The notes under the pieces: generated by a model | Database searches by the model: none | What the model saw: the letters and a program-made list of their open reading frames with translations, nothing else | What the model was told of the DNA's origin: nothing | Assembly: GCA_973895155.1 (NCBI GenBank) | Contig: OZ316899.1 | Span: 4,278,001-4,342,000, forward strand | Length of the DNA: 64,000 nucleotides | Source: Marsupella aquatica | Lineage: Eukaryota > Marchantiophyta | Direction of reading: 5' to 3' | Shown here: positions 1 through 11,494 of the stretch, piece after piece | How positions within the stretch are numbered: the stretch's first letter is position 1 | Layout of the letters: every line of letters starts with the position of its first letter | Position numbers and translations under genes: made by a program

Positions 1-870
1 CTGGGTCAACCTCATGTTTCTCGGCTTCCTCCTGCCTCTGTCTCCCTTGCTTGGCCGGCTTTCTTGATGTCGTCGAGCTTGTTCTTTTGGCCGGTGTGGT
101 TTCTTTGTTGTTGGCCATCTTCCTCTTCATTTTGGTCGCTCTTGATGACTCCCCTAGCACTGTTGCTTTTGTCCATGCCTCTGTGCAACCCTTTAGGTCC
201 CAATGTTTGTCGTTGCAGTTGTTGATGGCCTCCTGGATGCCAACAATTCTGTCCTCTCAAAATAGAAGATTGTCGAGCTGATCGGCATTAGGCGTCCATA
301 AGAATTTAGCCTTGATGAGCTCTCCTCCTAGGAAGACAGACTTCTGCAATTCCTAGAGCCAAGCAAGCTCTTGTCATTCTTGGGTTGCTCTTTCCGAGTC
401 CTCCTTGTAGGTCCCAGTGTACTTAGTTGCCCGTTTGAACAGGCATCCCCAGAAATGCGCAGCTTGATTGACGTTGCTCATTCCCTCCTTATGTCGTTGC
501 TTGGTGTCTGCTTCCGTCCACCGAGTTCACCTTCGCAGCTGACAGTCGTTAGCTTCTCCTCGCAATCTGCTCGATCAATGTGTGTGAACAAGCCATCACC
601 CTTGGTGTACCTTCCTTACCCCCCTCCGGCCTGTTGTTGCCTGACTTAGTTGTTGATTACCTGTAGCCGCCGGTGCTTAGCATACCCTAACCCTAATCAT
701 GCCCCTTAGTTGCCGTCGTGCCTATTACTCCCGGCCTCGGCTCGGGTTCCATTGATACCCTTAATTGTTTAAATTTTTGCTTGTTTTTCCTCCTTGTACT
801 AAGGGTTTTAGTGTATACCACCCAAATTTACTATTTTACAAGGCCTAGTGATTCCTGGCTAGGCATCACA
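1..870 (-). mobile_element. Family-P LTR, 5' part, cut by window edge
   Basis: On the minus strand this piece begins at 870 with TGTGATGCCTAGCC, the same start as the family-P copies at 26108 (+), 36605 (-) and 59044 (+). It abuts gypsy pol of element A at 871, so it appears to have inserted into that reverse-transcriptase/connection region. Only the first ~870 bp lie in the window, so its far end and target duplication cannot be checked. It carries the start of the LTR-encoded reading frame, including the stretch encoding the 'WTKATVLGE' region near 100-250. Identification is secure by similarity to the three other copies; its completeness is unknown. Confidence 0.85.
12..742 (-). pseudogene. 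Start of family-P LTR-encoded protein, decayed
   Basis: The frame would start at the ATG at 740-742 (MEPEP..., matching MEPG/MEPGP in the other copies) and run off the left edge. It is broken by many stops and frameshifts; only pieces such as VGI.EAINNCN and WTKATVLGES match the other copies. Function is unknown. This is the most decayed of the four family-P frames in the window. Confidence 0.6.
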
Positions 871-1982
871 CTAACTCATAATCCTATGTCCACACAAGCA
901 CTCTATTTTTCATCGTTAGTGCATTTAGGGGCCTCAAAATCCTTGCATAGTCTTTCATGTATCTCCAATAGAACCTTGTAAATCCTAAGAAGGCCCTCAC
1001 CTGCCCTACATTGGAGGGCATTCCTATTCTTTGATTCCCTTAAGTTTGTCTTGACTAGGCGTAATCCCCTCCGGGGTAAAGGTATGGTTGAGGAACTGAA
1101 TCTCGTTCATCGGAAACTTTCACTTGCTAGGTTTAGCAAAGAGACAAGCCTTACAAAGGTGAGAGATACTTCCCTGAGAAATTGCTCATGTTCCTCCAAC
1201 GTTTTTGAGTAGATTAGAATGTCGTCAATAAAGACTACCACTCCTTGGTCCAACAAGTCATGAAAGATAGTATTCATCATTTTCATGAACGTTGCAATTG
1301 CATTACACAACCTGAAGGGCATAACCAAAAACTTGTAGGATTCAAACCTTGTGCGCATTGCGGTCTTATACTTATATCCATTAGCCATGCGGATCTGGTA
1401 ATACCTAGACCGCAAGTCCACCTTTGGAAATTTCTTAGCCCCAGAGAGACAATTGAAGAGGTCATCCATATGAGGTAATGGGTACCTACTCTTTATCGTT
1501 TGTTTATTGAGGGCCCCATAATTTGCACACAATCTCAAAGTACCATCCTGTTTTGACACAAACAGCGCGGGCGCCCCACAAGGACTCTTACTAGGAGAAA
1601 TGAACCCTTGGTCGATTAACTCTTCCAAGGCGTTCTTCAACATCATTTGTTCATTTAGGTTTAAACGATAAGGAGATTTTGCCTGAGGAGCCAAACTTGG
1701 CTCCAACTCAACTTGGTGATCCACTTCCCTCCGCGGGGGTAAACCTTTAGGTAGCTTCTGCGAGAGCACATCAGGAATTTGACCAAAGTCAGGCCTGACC
1801 TTAGTTGACTTAGTTTTTGATTGCATAGCAACCTCCTTAATTGGGTGGAGATGAAAGAAGAAGCATTCATGTCCACCCTTAAAGTCTTTCCACCATTGCT
1901 TTATGCAATCTTTCTTTATTTTTGGTAATTTTGTGTACAACGATGGGGTCACCGCCCTTATCAAGAAACTTGAGCACCTCAT
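871..1982 (-). pseudogene. Gypsy reverse transcriptase of element A
   Basis: Ty3/gypsy reverse transcriptase on the minus strand. From about 1982 downwards the order is a pre-RT segment, a typical N-terminal block ([11 protein letters not shown]...SPYRLN), the '[20 protein letters not shown]' block, '[12 protein letters not shown]' and the active site [12 protein letters not shown]. Past 1107 a further frame encodes the connection segment (VGQVRAFLGFTRFYWRYM, RPLNALT). Some usually conserved positions are changed: LCANYGALN for LCIDYRALN, LRSRYYQ for LRSGYHQ, and MPFRLCNA for MPFGLCNA. The coding sequence stops at 870/871 where a family-P LTR intrudes, so RNase H and integrase are missing. 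Both Asp residues of the FIDD motif remain, but frameshifts make this non-functional. Confidence 0.9.
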
Positions 1983-2076
1983 CCCCCGGTTTCAAGGTAA
2001 CATTGTGCTTTCTAAAATAACCTACCAACAAAATGAAGTCTACGGCTAGACCTTCTAGAAAATATAACCTCTCTAC

Positions 2077-2490
2077 TCAAAGTCTATGTACCACTCTCAA
2101 CACTACTCCATTTGTGTCATTGGCAAAATTGCACACTAACGGTTGCAATAGTTCTTGCACGTCCACCCCAAGACGTGCTGCCGCCTGCCTACTTATGAAG
2201 CAGGCGGTTGTGCCTATATCCACCAAAGCAACCCCCAAATTACCGTTAGAAGTGACATTCACAAAAATTAGCTTGTCAGGATCCATTGTCTTAACCTTAG
2301 GTACTTTCTCTTGCAACAACACCTTCCCTCTAGCAAGAATATCCCCTAAGGGGACCTCGTCAACTAATAAGGGTTTGGTTAGAGCAATACTTACCTTAAA
2401 GCTCTTTTGCCCTCCATCTCCACTCGGATTTCCACCTTTTGTGGGACAATCCTTACTTTGATGGCCCATGGCGCCACATGTGTAGCACAA
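2077..2490 (-). pseudogene. Zinc knuckle and protease of element A
   Basis: This 137-codon frame begins with an intact CCHC knuckle (CYTCGAMGHQSKDC), which in retroelements binds the RNA genome in the capsid. It continues into a retroviral-type aspartic protease domain. The catalytic triplet reads D-I-G (GVALVDIGTTACF), where the copy at 63464 still reads D-T-G, so the active-site Thr has been lost here. It lies between gag (higher coordinates) and reverse transcriptase (lower coordinates), the normal gag-PR-RT order on the minus strand. Confidence 0.85.
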
Positions 2491-3524
2491 ACCTTTAGCC
2501 TGCCTCTACTTTGTGAGCACCTGTTTTTTTGCTTTTTGCGCCAATGAGGGTCCTTTCTTAAAGTTGTTGGCTTTTCCGATTGCGCTAATTTGCTTCTCCA
2601 TTATGGGGCTCAGGATCCAAACCGCTGGCCCCCGCCCCCTCAGGCTGCTTGCACTTGTTCCCGAGACCTTTTGCTTTCCTAGCTTCCCCTTTGGATCCCT
2701 TGCCACCCACGTTTGCCAAGTCTGGCCGGTTATTCACTAGCGTAGTGGCCTTGTCAAAGGCGTTAGAAAGCTTTTTAAACTCATGATGCTTTTCCTTTAA
2801 CTTTTCCCTAAGCAACGGCGGGAGGTTCACTATAAAGTTATGAAGCTGCGTATGTAGGGTCTCCTACCCCGCCGGGATACACGCCAATTGGTTTGGGTAA
2901 TAAGTGATGAACTTTTGGATATCACCGCTGAAGCTTATTTTTGTTACACATTTTTGTGCGTGCCGCTCTGGGTACTTAGTGGTGACATGAGCATGGAGAC
3001 CCTCAACCAGATTTTCCCAAGTTAACGGTCAGAAGGAGTCCTCTTGCAACTTCTTCCAAGACTTGTACCAAGTCAAGGCATAGTGCTTGAGGTAAGGAGC
3101 GGTTGCGGAACGCATGCTTGGAGATGAATTGCCATTGTGGAGAGCCAACTTTTTTCCACTCTACTCATAGGCCCGTTGTAAGTTGGGACCCAACCCTCTT
3201 AAGGTTAGGATCACTCCCTCTTCTGGGTTTTGACCCCCTTCCTCTAATCCGGCTTCTGCATCTTTCTTGTCTGAGTCGGTGCTGTCATTGCTTGACTCAT
3301 CCATTGGAGGATCGGCTGCCTCCTTCCCCTTCAGTTGATGGTGCTCAGCATGTGATGTGTTTGCTCCAGCGGCCAATAGTCCCGGCTGCCATGTCCTCAT
3401 CATCTTGCTTGTAGCGTTCATCTAGGGAAGTGAACCGGTCCTCTTTTTGTTCTTCTTGAACTTGAGCCCTTCCCTAGGTGGGAAGAGCCTTCCTGCCACT
3501 TTTTGATCGAGTGTTCTTAACCAT
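2491..3524 (-). pseudogene. Gag of element A, decayed
   Basis: The start codon at 3522-3524 gives MVKNTRSKSG, matching MAKNTRSKSG in the right-hand copy at 61803. The frame is broken repeatedly. Recognisable pieces are an acidic segment (DSSNDSTDSDKKDAEA, 3161-3421) and the capsid region near 2800-3130 (WLSTM.IHLQACV, TTKYPERH.QKCVT, LPPLLREKL). These align with the intact-looking gag frame at 61803-63235. The role would be structural capsid protein. Clearly a pseudogene. Confidence 0.8.
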
Positions 3525-3655
3525 GTCTCCAACAACCAAATCTTCCAGCAGCCAACCCGCCGGGCACCGTGAAGCACTAAGTCCTCACAAAAATCCGTTA
3601 AGATTTTTGGATTCTGACCTAGCCCAACTCCGGCATAGTGTCTATGCAAGCAATC

Positions 3656-3667
3656 GGTTTGATACCA
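3656..3667 (-). other. Primer-binding site, initiator tRNA-Met type, mutated
   Basis: Read on the minus strand this is TGGTATCAAACC, close to the plant initiator-tRNA-Met site TGGTATCAGAGC that is intact in the sister copy at 61662. It separates the presumed LTR (higher coordinates) from gag. Confidence 0.7.
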
Positions 3668-5250
3668 CAAGTGGTGAACCTAGCCACCCAGCGCCCTCAT
3701 CAATCCCAACACCCACGCCTAAGTGCCCTTGGTTCCCAAACGCCTCCACAAACTCCTGTAGCAAGCAACTTGGTGCCCTCAACACCACCCACAACCCTTC
3801 CCTTACAAAGCCGCACTTGCTCTCTAGTACGACCGTTGCTCAACGGTCCTCACTGTCTGCACAAGCAACCAAACAGTCTAGTAAGTAACCCATAAGGAAC
3901 TAGATCACCTAAGTCTAGCACCCTAACTCAAGCTCAACATACATTGGTAAGTAGGTCAACGATAGGTCCTCCCAATGCCATAAGCCGGAACCCAAATTGA
4001 CACACACTGTTCATCCAGAATAGCCCCTTCCTTGGGTGTAGCCGGGGTTCCCCCTTGTACCTACCATCACCAATTGACCGCCCTGCCCCCAGGACATGCT
4101 CATGGCCCAAGAAGCGCAGCTTGTCCTAAAGCTTGTCCCAACATGTCAGGACCAGAATGACCCCAACTCTAGCAACCAACTCGTGATTCTTGCTCCACTG
4201 ATGGTCTAGGGGCCAAGTACCCTTGGAACTCAACCTCCATGCCTACTTGGCCTTGCCTCCCCAACGCAAGCTCCCTTGGTACACTGAACGCGGCTTGGCT
4301 GCTATTTTGGCAGGATTTGGCAAGCGGGCAAGATAGCCGCTGCAAACCCTGAGAACCCATGGGACCCCTAGACCCAGCTGAGCTCAAGAGAATTTAGTCA
4401 TCCTTGAGATATTTCCAAGGCATCCAAGAAGTCCATTGGAGGACTTCTTGTTGGGAAGTTATCGTTGTTTTCATTTGGCATTTTCCCTTAGTGTTGCGAC
4501 CGCCGTGGCCCACGACTTTGGCTCGCCCTTAGTCCCCAAGGAGACACCACTCCTCTCGTATATGATTCTGGAGACCTGCCACCCCCAAACCTACTTTGGT
4601 CCCCAAATTTTGGCTCCCCACCTGGACCCCAACCCACAAGTTTGGGCCCGCCACCAATTGGCAATGCCTATAACTTTATAGTTAGGTGTCCGTAAGCGGA
4701 GTGTCTTAGCCCATTGTGATTGGGCCGACCCAGTGCTCATGCCTAGGCCCTCAAATCTCATTGTCAACTGGGACCTCCAATCTGCCAAACCAAGATTGGG
4801 TCGTAACTCATGCCCCAAGCGTCCATTGCCCATGGAGTAAACTCCATTTGCCTTGGGCCCAAGAGGAGCTCTCACTCAAGCCCTCATAACTCAAGGTCCG
4901 TCCAGGGGTCCGGACGGTCAACCCTGGAGTCTGTCCCATTCCCTCTTGATCCAACTAGCCCTCAACTAGTTTAAGTCCTTAGTGTGTATCACCATCTTAG
5001 CACATTGCCTTTACCCCATTGCCCACAAGTCTCCCCATGCTAAGTCCTCCCCGGATGGCCATTCCTGGCCTAGACCATAGGGGAGCTTGGTGTTGGAGTC
5101 AATGACAAGGGGCTAAGTGGTAAGGTAGTCAATTCCACGACTGTCAAGCTGTGAAGATGACTACCAAAAACTAAACCTACTAGCAATAGATAAACAACAT
5201 GAATGTACAGGAATAGGTCAGAAGATGATAAGAAATTCTTTGCACTTGAA
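3668..5250 (-). repeat. Presumed 5' LTR and flank of element A; outer end unresolved
   Basis: No credible gene. The first ~85 bp next to the primer site align with 61582-61661 in the right-hand copy (shared GTGGAGGCGTT..GGGCACTTAGG), as expected for the inner end of an LTR. The sister copy is truncated beyond that, so the outer LTR boundary cannot be fixed. The rest is Pro/Leu-rich nonsense frames on both strands without recognisable motifs. Confidence 0.4.
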
Positions 5251-5397
5251 GATTGTATAGGAAGATTGGCCGCGCTACACACCAGCCAATTCACAAAGAC
5301 CACCGCACCTTAGCTTTGCGGATTCAGGTGGATTTGAGAGCCATAGCGGAGTGTAATAGACTCTAAACCTTGCAAGCATAGTAACAACAAACTAAGC

Positions 5398-5558
5398 AAA
5401 CCTCAACTCCAATGTTGCGCAAGGCAAAGAGTAAGTCTAGGGCGCATTCTAGCATTGTCACTTTCTACCACAAGCAAGCATTGTGACAGTAGACATGCAA
5501 AGCTCCATTCCAATGTTGCACAAGGCAAAGAGGTAAGTACTTACAAAGCATATGGCGG
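5398..5558 (+). repeat. Imperfect short tandem repeat in the duplicated flank
   Basis: Two blocks about 105 bp apart share the pattern CCAATGTTGC.CAAGGCAAAGAG (around 5412 and 5511). They recur at +2024 in unit 2. A 100-codon open frame over this area (5455-5757) has no recognisable domain and is probably chance. Confidence 0.55.
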
Positions 5559-6036
5559 AAGATGGACCCTTGCACCACAAACTTTGCGTCTGACCCTAAA
5601 ATTCATCCAACAATGCCTTTGGGGAGCACTTGCACTTGCAAATGCGCCTAGCACCCGATTGAATGTGGTCACATCGCACTTCAAGTGTGGTGTCAAACCC
5701 TTCCTCCTCCCTAAAATCATAGAGAGCGGGAAGAAAGCCCGACACACTACACACTAAGAATCCCACCACTTTTGCAGAGACCTTTGTTCCCTCCTTGATC
5801 GATCAACTATTGACTGCCCTTGCCCAGTTGCCTCATTCTTTCCTCCTCCCCTCCCCTCCCTAAACCCTCTTTGTAGACAAAGACCCTACATTTTCTCCCG
5901 TGCACAAGGGTGGAGAGTACCAAGGTACTTAGCCAGTGACATGTAAGGGGCTCATGTAAGGGGGTACCTCTACTATGTGAAGCTTTCTCACATAAAAAGC
6001 TTGAATGTTTGACAATTGGCGAGGAGCACTCACTCA

Positions 6037-6058
6037 CATAAGTCTCCGGGGGGTCACT
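6037..6058 (+). repeat. Inverted-repeat arm flanking the copia element (left; again at 8061-8082)
   Basis: CATAAGTCTCCGGGGGGTCA is the reverse complement, with about 3 mismatches in 22, of the sequence at 14214-14235 on the far side of the copia element. It may be the terminal inverted repeat of an older DNA element into which the copia inserted. No transposase is visible. Confidence 0.45.
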
Positions 6059-6198
6059 ATATGGAGGGCCATACGTCGCGTGCGATTGTTTTAGGGTTTG
6101 ACCCCCCTAACTTATAAGTGAAAAATATTTTTTTGCAAAGCCCTTTCTTTCTTTAAATATTGTGATTTTTTATTTAAAAACCCCTAATAACTTAAAAG

Positions 6199-6350
6199 TG
6201 TTATAACCCATACCTAAACCTACCCTACCTAGGGTTAAACCCTACTACAGTTAGGCCAAATCCAACCGCCTAACTACCTAGCCACCATAGGAGCTATATG
6301 TAATGTTGGGATGATGAATGAAGGTATTAGTTGTTCCACACCTTACAACA
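6199..6350 (+). repeat. Extra copia LTR in tandem unit 1
   Basis: A 152-bp LTR beginning TGTTATAACCC and ending CCTTACAACA, the same as 8223-8374. It is present only because of the tandem duplication. It is followed by a partial gag that stops at the unit boundary. Confidence 0.9.
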
Positions 6351-6642
6351 CGTTATCAACACGATGCTGATTTGAATCAATTTTTTTAGGGATTACATCT
6401 TTTCCTTTCCTCCATAGCAAGATTTGTTTTCCACCAGTTAGGGAAGGATTAAAGGCAGACAAAGGTGCAGTGGTGGCCGAAATCATCCAGTGAGACTAGA
6501 TGTCAATGCATGAAGCGAATTGGATACAAAATTGGGCAATGAGATAAGAAACTCCCAAATTTGCTGACCACGATTTGAAATTTCATCCTCAATTCCTTCA
6601 ATTTCACCAATTGAGTTTATCAATAAGAGATTATCCAGAAAA

Positions 6643-7274
6643 ATGTCAACAAATTCCATGGACAAACTTTTATTTCAACCACTCAGCATCGATGGCGCCA
6701 ATTACTTGTCCTGGTCGCTTGATGCCGAAGCTCATTTAACTTCAAAGAATCTACAGGATACGGTAATAACTAACAATGGCCTAACTCTTCAGCAAAAGGC
6801 GCATGCATTGATACTAATTAGACACCATTTGAGCGACTCCTTGAAGCGACAGTACATGAACAAATACAATCCAAGGATTCTCTAGGAAGAACTCCAATCC
6901 TGCTTTGACCACACTTGCACCATATACCTGTCAGCAGCTAGACACAATTGGATCAATCTTAGAGTCCAAGACCATAAGACAATTGCGGACTACAACTACA
7001 AATTATTCCGGATAGTATCACAACTGGCCATATGTGGCCACCCTGTAAATGATGAAGAACAGATCGAGAAAATGCTATCCACCCTCCACTCTACCAATCT
7101 CATCCTCTCCACCCAATACCGCAATTTGCGATTCACCAAATACTCCGAATTGATCGCACATATGCTCTTGGTTGAGAATCATCAACTATTGCTATTACAA
7201 AACTCCCAAAAACAACCTCTCGGCACCCTCCCCCCAGTCACAAATACAGAATCTCATTATGTGACAACTCAAAG
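6643..7274 (+). pseudogene. Truncated duplicate of copia gag
   Basis: Starts MSTNSMDKLLFQPLS and reads as a plant-type copia gag N-terminus (GANYLSWSLDAEAHL). A TAG interrupts it at 6883-6885 exactly as in the second copy. At 7274 the frame runs into the next duplication unit and ends. It is a by-product of the tandem duplication and has no protease, integrase or reverse transcriptase. Confidence 0.85.
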
Positions 7275-8222
7275 GATTGTATAGGAAGATTGGCCGCGCT
7301 ACACACCAGCCAATTCACAAAGACCACCGCACCTTAGCTTTGCGGATTCAGGTGGATTTGAGAGCCATAGCGGAGTGTAATAGACTCTAAACCTTGCAAG
7401 CATAGTAACAACAAACTAAGCAAACCTCAACTCCAATGTTGCGCAAGGCAAAGAGTAAGTCTAGGGCGCATTCTAGCATTGTCACTTTCTACCACAAGCA
7501 AGCATTGTGACAGTAGACATGCAAAGCTCCATTCCAATGTTGCACAAGGCAAAGAGGTAAGTACTTACAAAGCATATGGCGGAAGATGGACCCTTGCACC
7601 ACAAACTTTGCGTCTGACCCTAAAATTCATCCAACAATGCCTTTGGGGAGCACTTGCACTTGCAAATGCGCCTAGCACCCGATTGAATGTGGTCACATCG
7701 CACTTCAAGTGTGGTGTCAAACCCTTCCTCCTCCCTAAAATCATAGAGAGCGGGAAGAAAGCCCGACACACTACACACTAAGAATCCCACCACTTTTGCA
7801 GAGACCTTTGTTCCCTCCTTGATCGATCAACTATTGACTGCCCTTGCCCAGTTGCCTCATTCTTTCCTCCTCCCCTCCCCTCCCTAAACCCTCTTTGTAG
7901 ACAAAGACCCTACATTTTCTCCCGTGCACAAGGGTGGAGAGTACCAAGGTACTTAGCCAGTGACATGTAAGGGGCTCATGTAAGGGGGTACCTCTACTAT
8001 GTGAAGCTTTCTCACATAAAAAGCTTGAATGTTTGACAATTGGCGAGGAGCACTCACTCACATAAGTCTCCGGGGGGTCACTATATGGAGGGCCATACGT
8101 CGCGTGCGATTGTTTTAGGGTTTGACCCCCCTAACTTATAAGTGAAAAATATTTTTTTGCAAAGCCCTTTCTTTCTTTAAATATTGTGATTTTTTATTTA
8201 AAAACCCCTAATAACTTAAAAG

Positions 8223-8374
8223 TGTTATAACCCATACCTAAACCTACCCTACCTAGGGTTAAACCCTACTACAGTTAGGCCAAATCCAACCGCCTAACTA
8301 CCTAGCCACCATAGGAGCTATATGTAATGTTGGGATGATGAATGAAGGTATTAGTTGTTCCACACCTTACAACA
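8223..8374 (+). repeat. Copia 5' LTR
   Basis: Starts TGTTATAACCC and ends TTACAACA, 152 bp. The 3' LTR has the same sequence except that it lacks a 38-bp internal block (after TTAGG). Confidence 0.92.
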
Positions 8375-8393
8375 CGTTATCAACACGATGCTG
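8375..8393 (+). other. Copia primer-binding site, half-tRNA type
   Basis: CGTTATCAACACGATGCTG directly follows the LTR. Many plant copia elements have a related CGTTATCA.CACGA sequence here, thought to pair with an internal (anticodon-region) part of a tRNA rather than its 3' end. The exact tRNA was not checked. Confidence 0.5.
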
Positions 8394-8666
8394 ATTTGAA
8401 TCAATTTTTTTAGGGATTACATCTTTTCCTTTCCTCCATAGCAAGATTTGTTTTCCACCAGTTAGGGAAGGATTAAAGGCAGACAAAGGTGCAGTGGTGG
8501 CCGAAATCATCCAGTGAGACTAGATGTCAATGCATGAAGCGAATTGGATACAAAATTGGGCAATGAGATAAGAAACTCCCAAATTTGCTGACCACGATTT
8601 GAAATTTCATCCTCAATTCCTTCAATTTCACCAATTGAGTTTATCAATAAGAGATTATCCAGAAAA

Positions 8667-9692
8667 ATGTCAACAAATTCCATGGACAAACTTTTATTTC
8701 AACCACTCAGCATCGATGGTGCCAATTACTTGTCCTGGTCGCTTGATGCCGAAGCTCATTTAACTTCAAAGAATCTACAGGATACGGTAATAACTAACAA
8801 TGGCCTAACTCTTCAGCAAAAGGCGCATGCATTGATACTAATTAGACACCATTTGAGCGACTCCTTGAAGCGACAGTACATGAACAAATACAATCCAAGG
8901 ATTCTCTAGGAAGAACTCCAATCCTGCTTTGACCACACTTGCACCATATACCTGTCAGCAGCTAGACACAATTGGATCAATCTTAGAGTCCAAGACCATA
9001 AGACAATTGCGGACTACAACTACAAATTATTCCGGATAGTATCACAACTGGCCATATGTGGCCACCCTGTAAATGATGAAGAACAGATCGAGAAAATGCT
9101 ATCCACCCTCCACTCTACCAATCTCATCCTCTCCACCCAATACCGCAATTTGCGATTCACCAAATACTCCGAATTGATCGCACATATGCTCTTGGTTGAG
9201 AATCATCAACTATTGCTATTACAAAACTCCCAAAAACAACCTCTCGGCACCCTCCCCCCAGTCACAAATACAGAATCTCATTATGTGACAACTCAAAGGG
9301 GAGAGGGATCAACTCACCGCGGCCGAGGTAGTTTCAGGGGGAGAAACACAAATAGAGGTTGAGGAAGCTCATTCAGAGGACGCGGGGGCAGAAACAACTC
9401 CTTCAGAGGTAGATCTAGGGGAAGATACCAAAACAATGGATACAACTTCAGAAACAATGGGCAACGAGACAATTCTCAACCCCGAGCAAGGACAACTCAA
9501 CAGCAAAGCACTCAAAGAGATAAATACAAAAACCCCTCTATATGCTTTTGTTGCGGCACTAAGGGCCACATTCAAAAATTCTGCCATGCCCCTGCACACC
9601 TTCTACAACTATATAAGAACAATACTGCACAAAATGAACCCGAGACATACGGGACTTTCCTAGAATCCACTGATCTAATACCATCTATAAAC
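8667..9692 (+). pseudogene. Copia Gag with CCHC zinc knuckle
   Basis: The frame starts MSTNSMDKLLFQPLS and continues in the same phase into pol. It carries the copia gag N-terminal motif (GANYLSWS), a helical capsid region (LSDSLKRQY, ADYNYKLFRIVSQL), an Arg/Gly-rich stretch (GRGSFRGRNTNRG) and a CX2CX4HX4C knuckle (CFCCGTKGHIQKFC near 9541-9582). Stops interrupt it at 8907-8909 (TAG) and 9360-9362 (TGA). The role is capsid protein and RNA packaging. Confidence 0.9.
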
Positions 9693-11494
9693 ATGACCTC
9701 TACCATAAAAGAAAATCTTTCCCACTGCATAGTCGACAGTGGTACATTGCATTCCATTTTCAAGCATAAGGAATACTTTAAGCAGATTATACCATCACAA
9801 AGAAAACTTACGACTATTATGGGCCAGCATCAATTGGAAGAGGGATTTGGACCAACATTGGTCACCCTACCCCGCGGCATGTCAATTCAGGTGAAGTCTG
9901 CCATATATGCTCCAAAGGCAACCAAGAACTTACTCAGCTTTGAGGACGTCCGTGCTAACAAGCTACACATCAAGACGGGCACCCAAGATGGACGGGAGGT
10001 TTTGTACATTACCTTGGGGGAACCACCAAACACCAAGATCAGAGAGATCCTGAGTGCATCACCCCCTGGTTGTTATACCACCAAAATTCACAGCTTCCAC
10101 ATTGAAGCACCCCAAGGCACACTTACCAAGATCTGGCACAGGAGACTTGGCCACCCCAGAACGACAATGTTTCAGAAGCTCATCAGAGAAACACAAGGAA
10201 TACCGGAAATGGTACACCCTACGTCCATGAAAGCCCCTTGTTTAGCTTGCTCACAGGGCAAACTAATAATCCGGCCCTCGCCACCCAAAACTGAACACCA
10301 AATCCCACACTTCCTGGAGCGCATACACGCTGATGTATGCGGACCGATTGATCCCCCTAGCGGCCCATTCCGATTCTTTCTGGCAGTCATAGACGCATCA
10401 ACAAAATGGAGTCAGATATCCCTACTATCCACATGAAACCTGGTATTCTCCAGACTCCTTGCCCACATACTAAAATTAAGAGCTCAATTCCTTGAAAACC
10501 AAATTAAAACACTGAGAGTAGATAACACTGGCAAATTACCTCTAAGACGTTCAAAGATTTTTGCCAGGCCACAGGCATTGATGTCCAGTATCCCGTACCC
10601 CATGTCCATTTTCAAAATGGAATAGCTGAATCCTTGATCAAACGACTGCAGCTGATTGCCAGACCCCTACTAATGCAGACGAACTTACCAACAACTGCTT
10701 GGGGCCATGCCATTCTCCACTCTGCTGCCCTATTAAGTTATAGACCATCATCTTTTAACTCGACTACCCCCTACCACTTAGCATTTGGGAGTATACCAAA
10801 TGTCTCTCACCTGAGAACGTTTGGCTGCAAAGTCATGGTACCCATCTTGGGACCCAAGAGAACCAAGATGGGGCCCCAAAGACACGCACGAATATACATC
10901 GGTTTTGACTCAACTTCCATAATCAGATATATGGAGCCTACTACATCTGATGTATTCAAAGCACGTTTTGCAGATTGCCACTTCTACAAAGAGGTTTTTC
11001 CCAGCCTACAAACGAAACAACAACTAGACACAGAGAAGAACACCCAACTTACTTGGCAAATCGATGTTGAATTCTGGAACTACCCACGGGACAGCCATGC
11101 GGACACCAAAGTACAACGGATCTTACACTTGGCTAGGATGGTAGAAAATCTACCCGACTCCTTTACGGATGCCACCCAAGTAACCCGCTCCCACATTCCA
11201 GCAGCAAACGCTCCATCTAGAATCCAAATGGAGACCCCACCAGCATCTGTTACTGCCCCGAAAGCAAAGAGAGGCCGCCCACTGGGATCTTGCATACAGA
11301 CAACCAAGACAGCGCAAAGCCGCCCCAACATCTACACCAACTACATTGATCAGAGACCAAACTCCAATCCAACCACATGTACCACAAGACAATGCAGAGA
11401 TATCAATCAACTATGGAAGAACCGGGCATGTATGGGACAAAGAGCATACCACAATAGACGAACAATTCGCCTTTCACATAACACAACAGATTAA
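9693..11494 (+). pseudogene. Copia protease and integrase
   Basis: Protease comes first, with the catalytic triplet in HCIVDSGTLHSIF. Next is the conserved strip YAPKATKNLLSFEDV, then the integrase zinc-binding domain (WHRRLGHPRTT...CLACSQGK). The integrase core has the first Asp (HADVCGPID), the second Asp (LRVDNTGK near 10511) and the Glu (NGIAESLIKR near 10620). An in-frame stop lies at 10434-10436. A 1-base frameshift near 10535 moves the second half of the core to another phase (frame 10634-11494), so no active integrase can be made. Confidence 0.9.

Larger units (their letters stand above)
5251..7274 (+). repeat. 2,024-bp tandem duplication, unit 1
   Basis: This segment recurs immediately downstream at 7275-9298 with the same internal offsets. 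I found a single base difference by eye (GATGGCGCC versus GATGGTGCC, near 6695 and 8719). The unit holds 948 bp of flank, a 152-bp copia LTR (6199-6350) and the first part of copia gag. The join between units is at GATTGTATAGG, with only about 1 bp of shared sequence at the breakpoints. No target duplication marks it, so it reads as a local tandem duplication rather than a transposition. Confidence 0.95.
7275..9298 (+). repeat. 2,024-bp tandem duplication, unit 2
   Basis: Second copy of the unit at 5251-7274. This one continues uninterrupted at 9299 into the rest of copia gag-pol, so it is the copy attached to the complete element. Confidence 0.95.

Noticed and set aside
5455-5757. 100-codon conserved gene (identical at 7479-7781)
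   Set aside because: The perfect conservation comes from the recent tandem duplication, not selection; no domain is recognisable.
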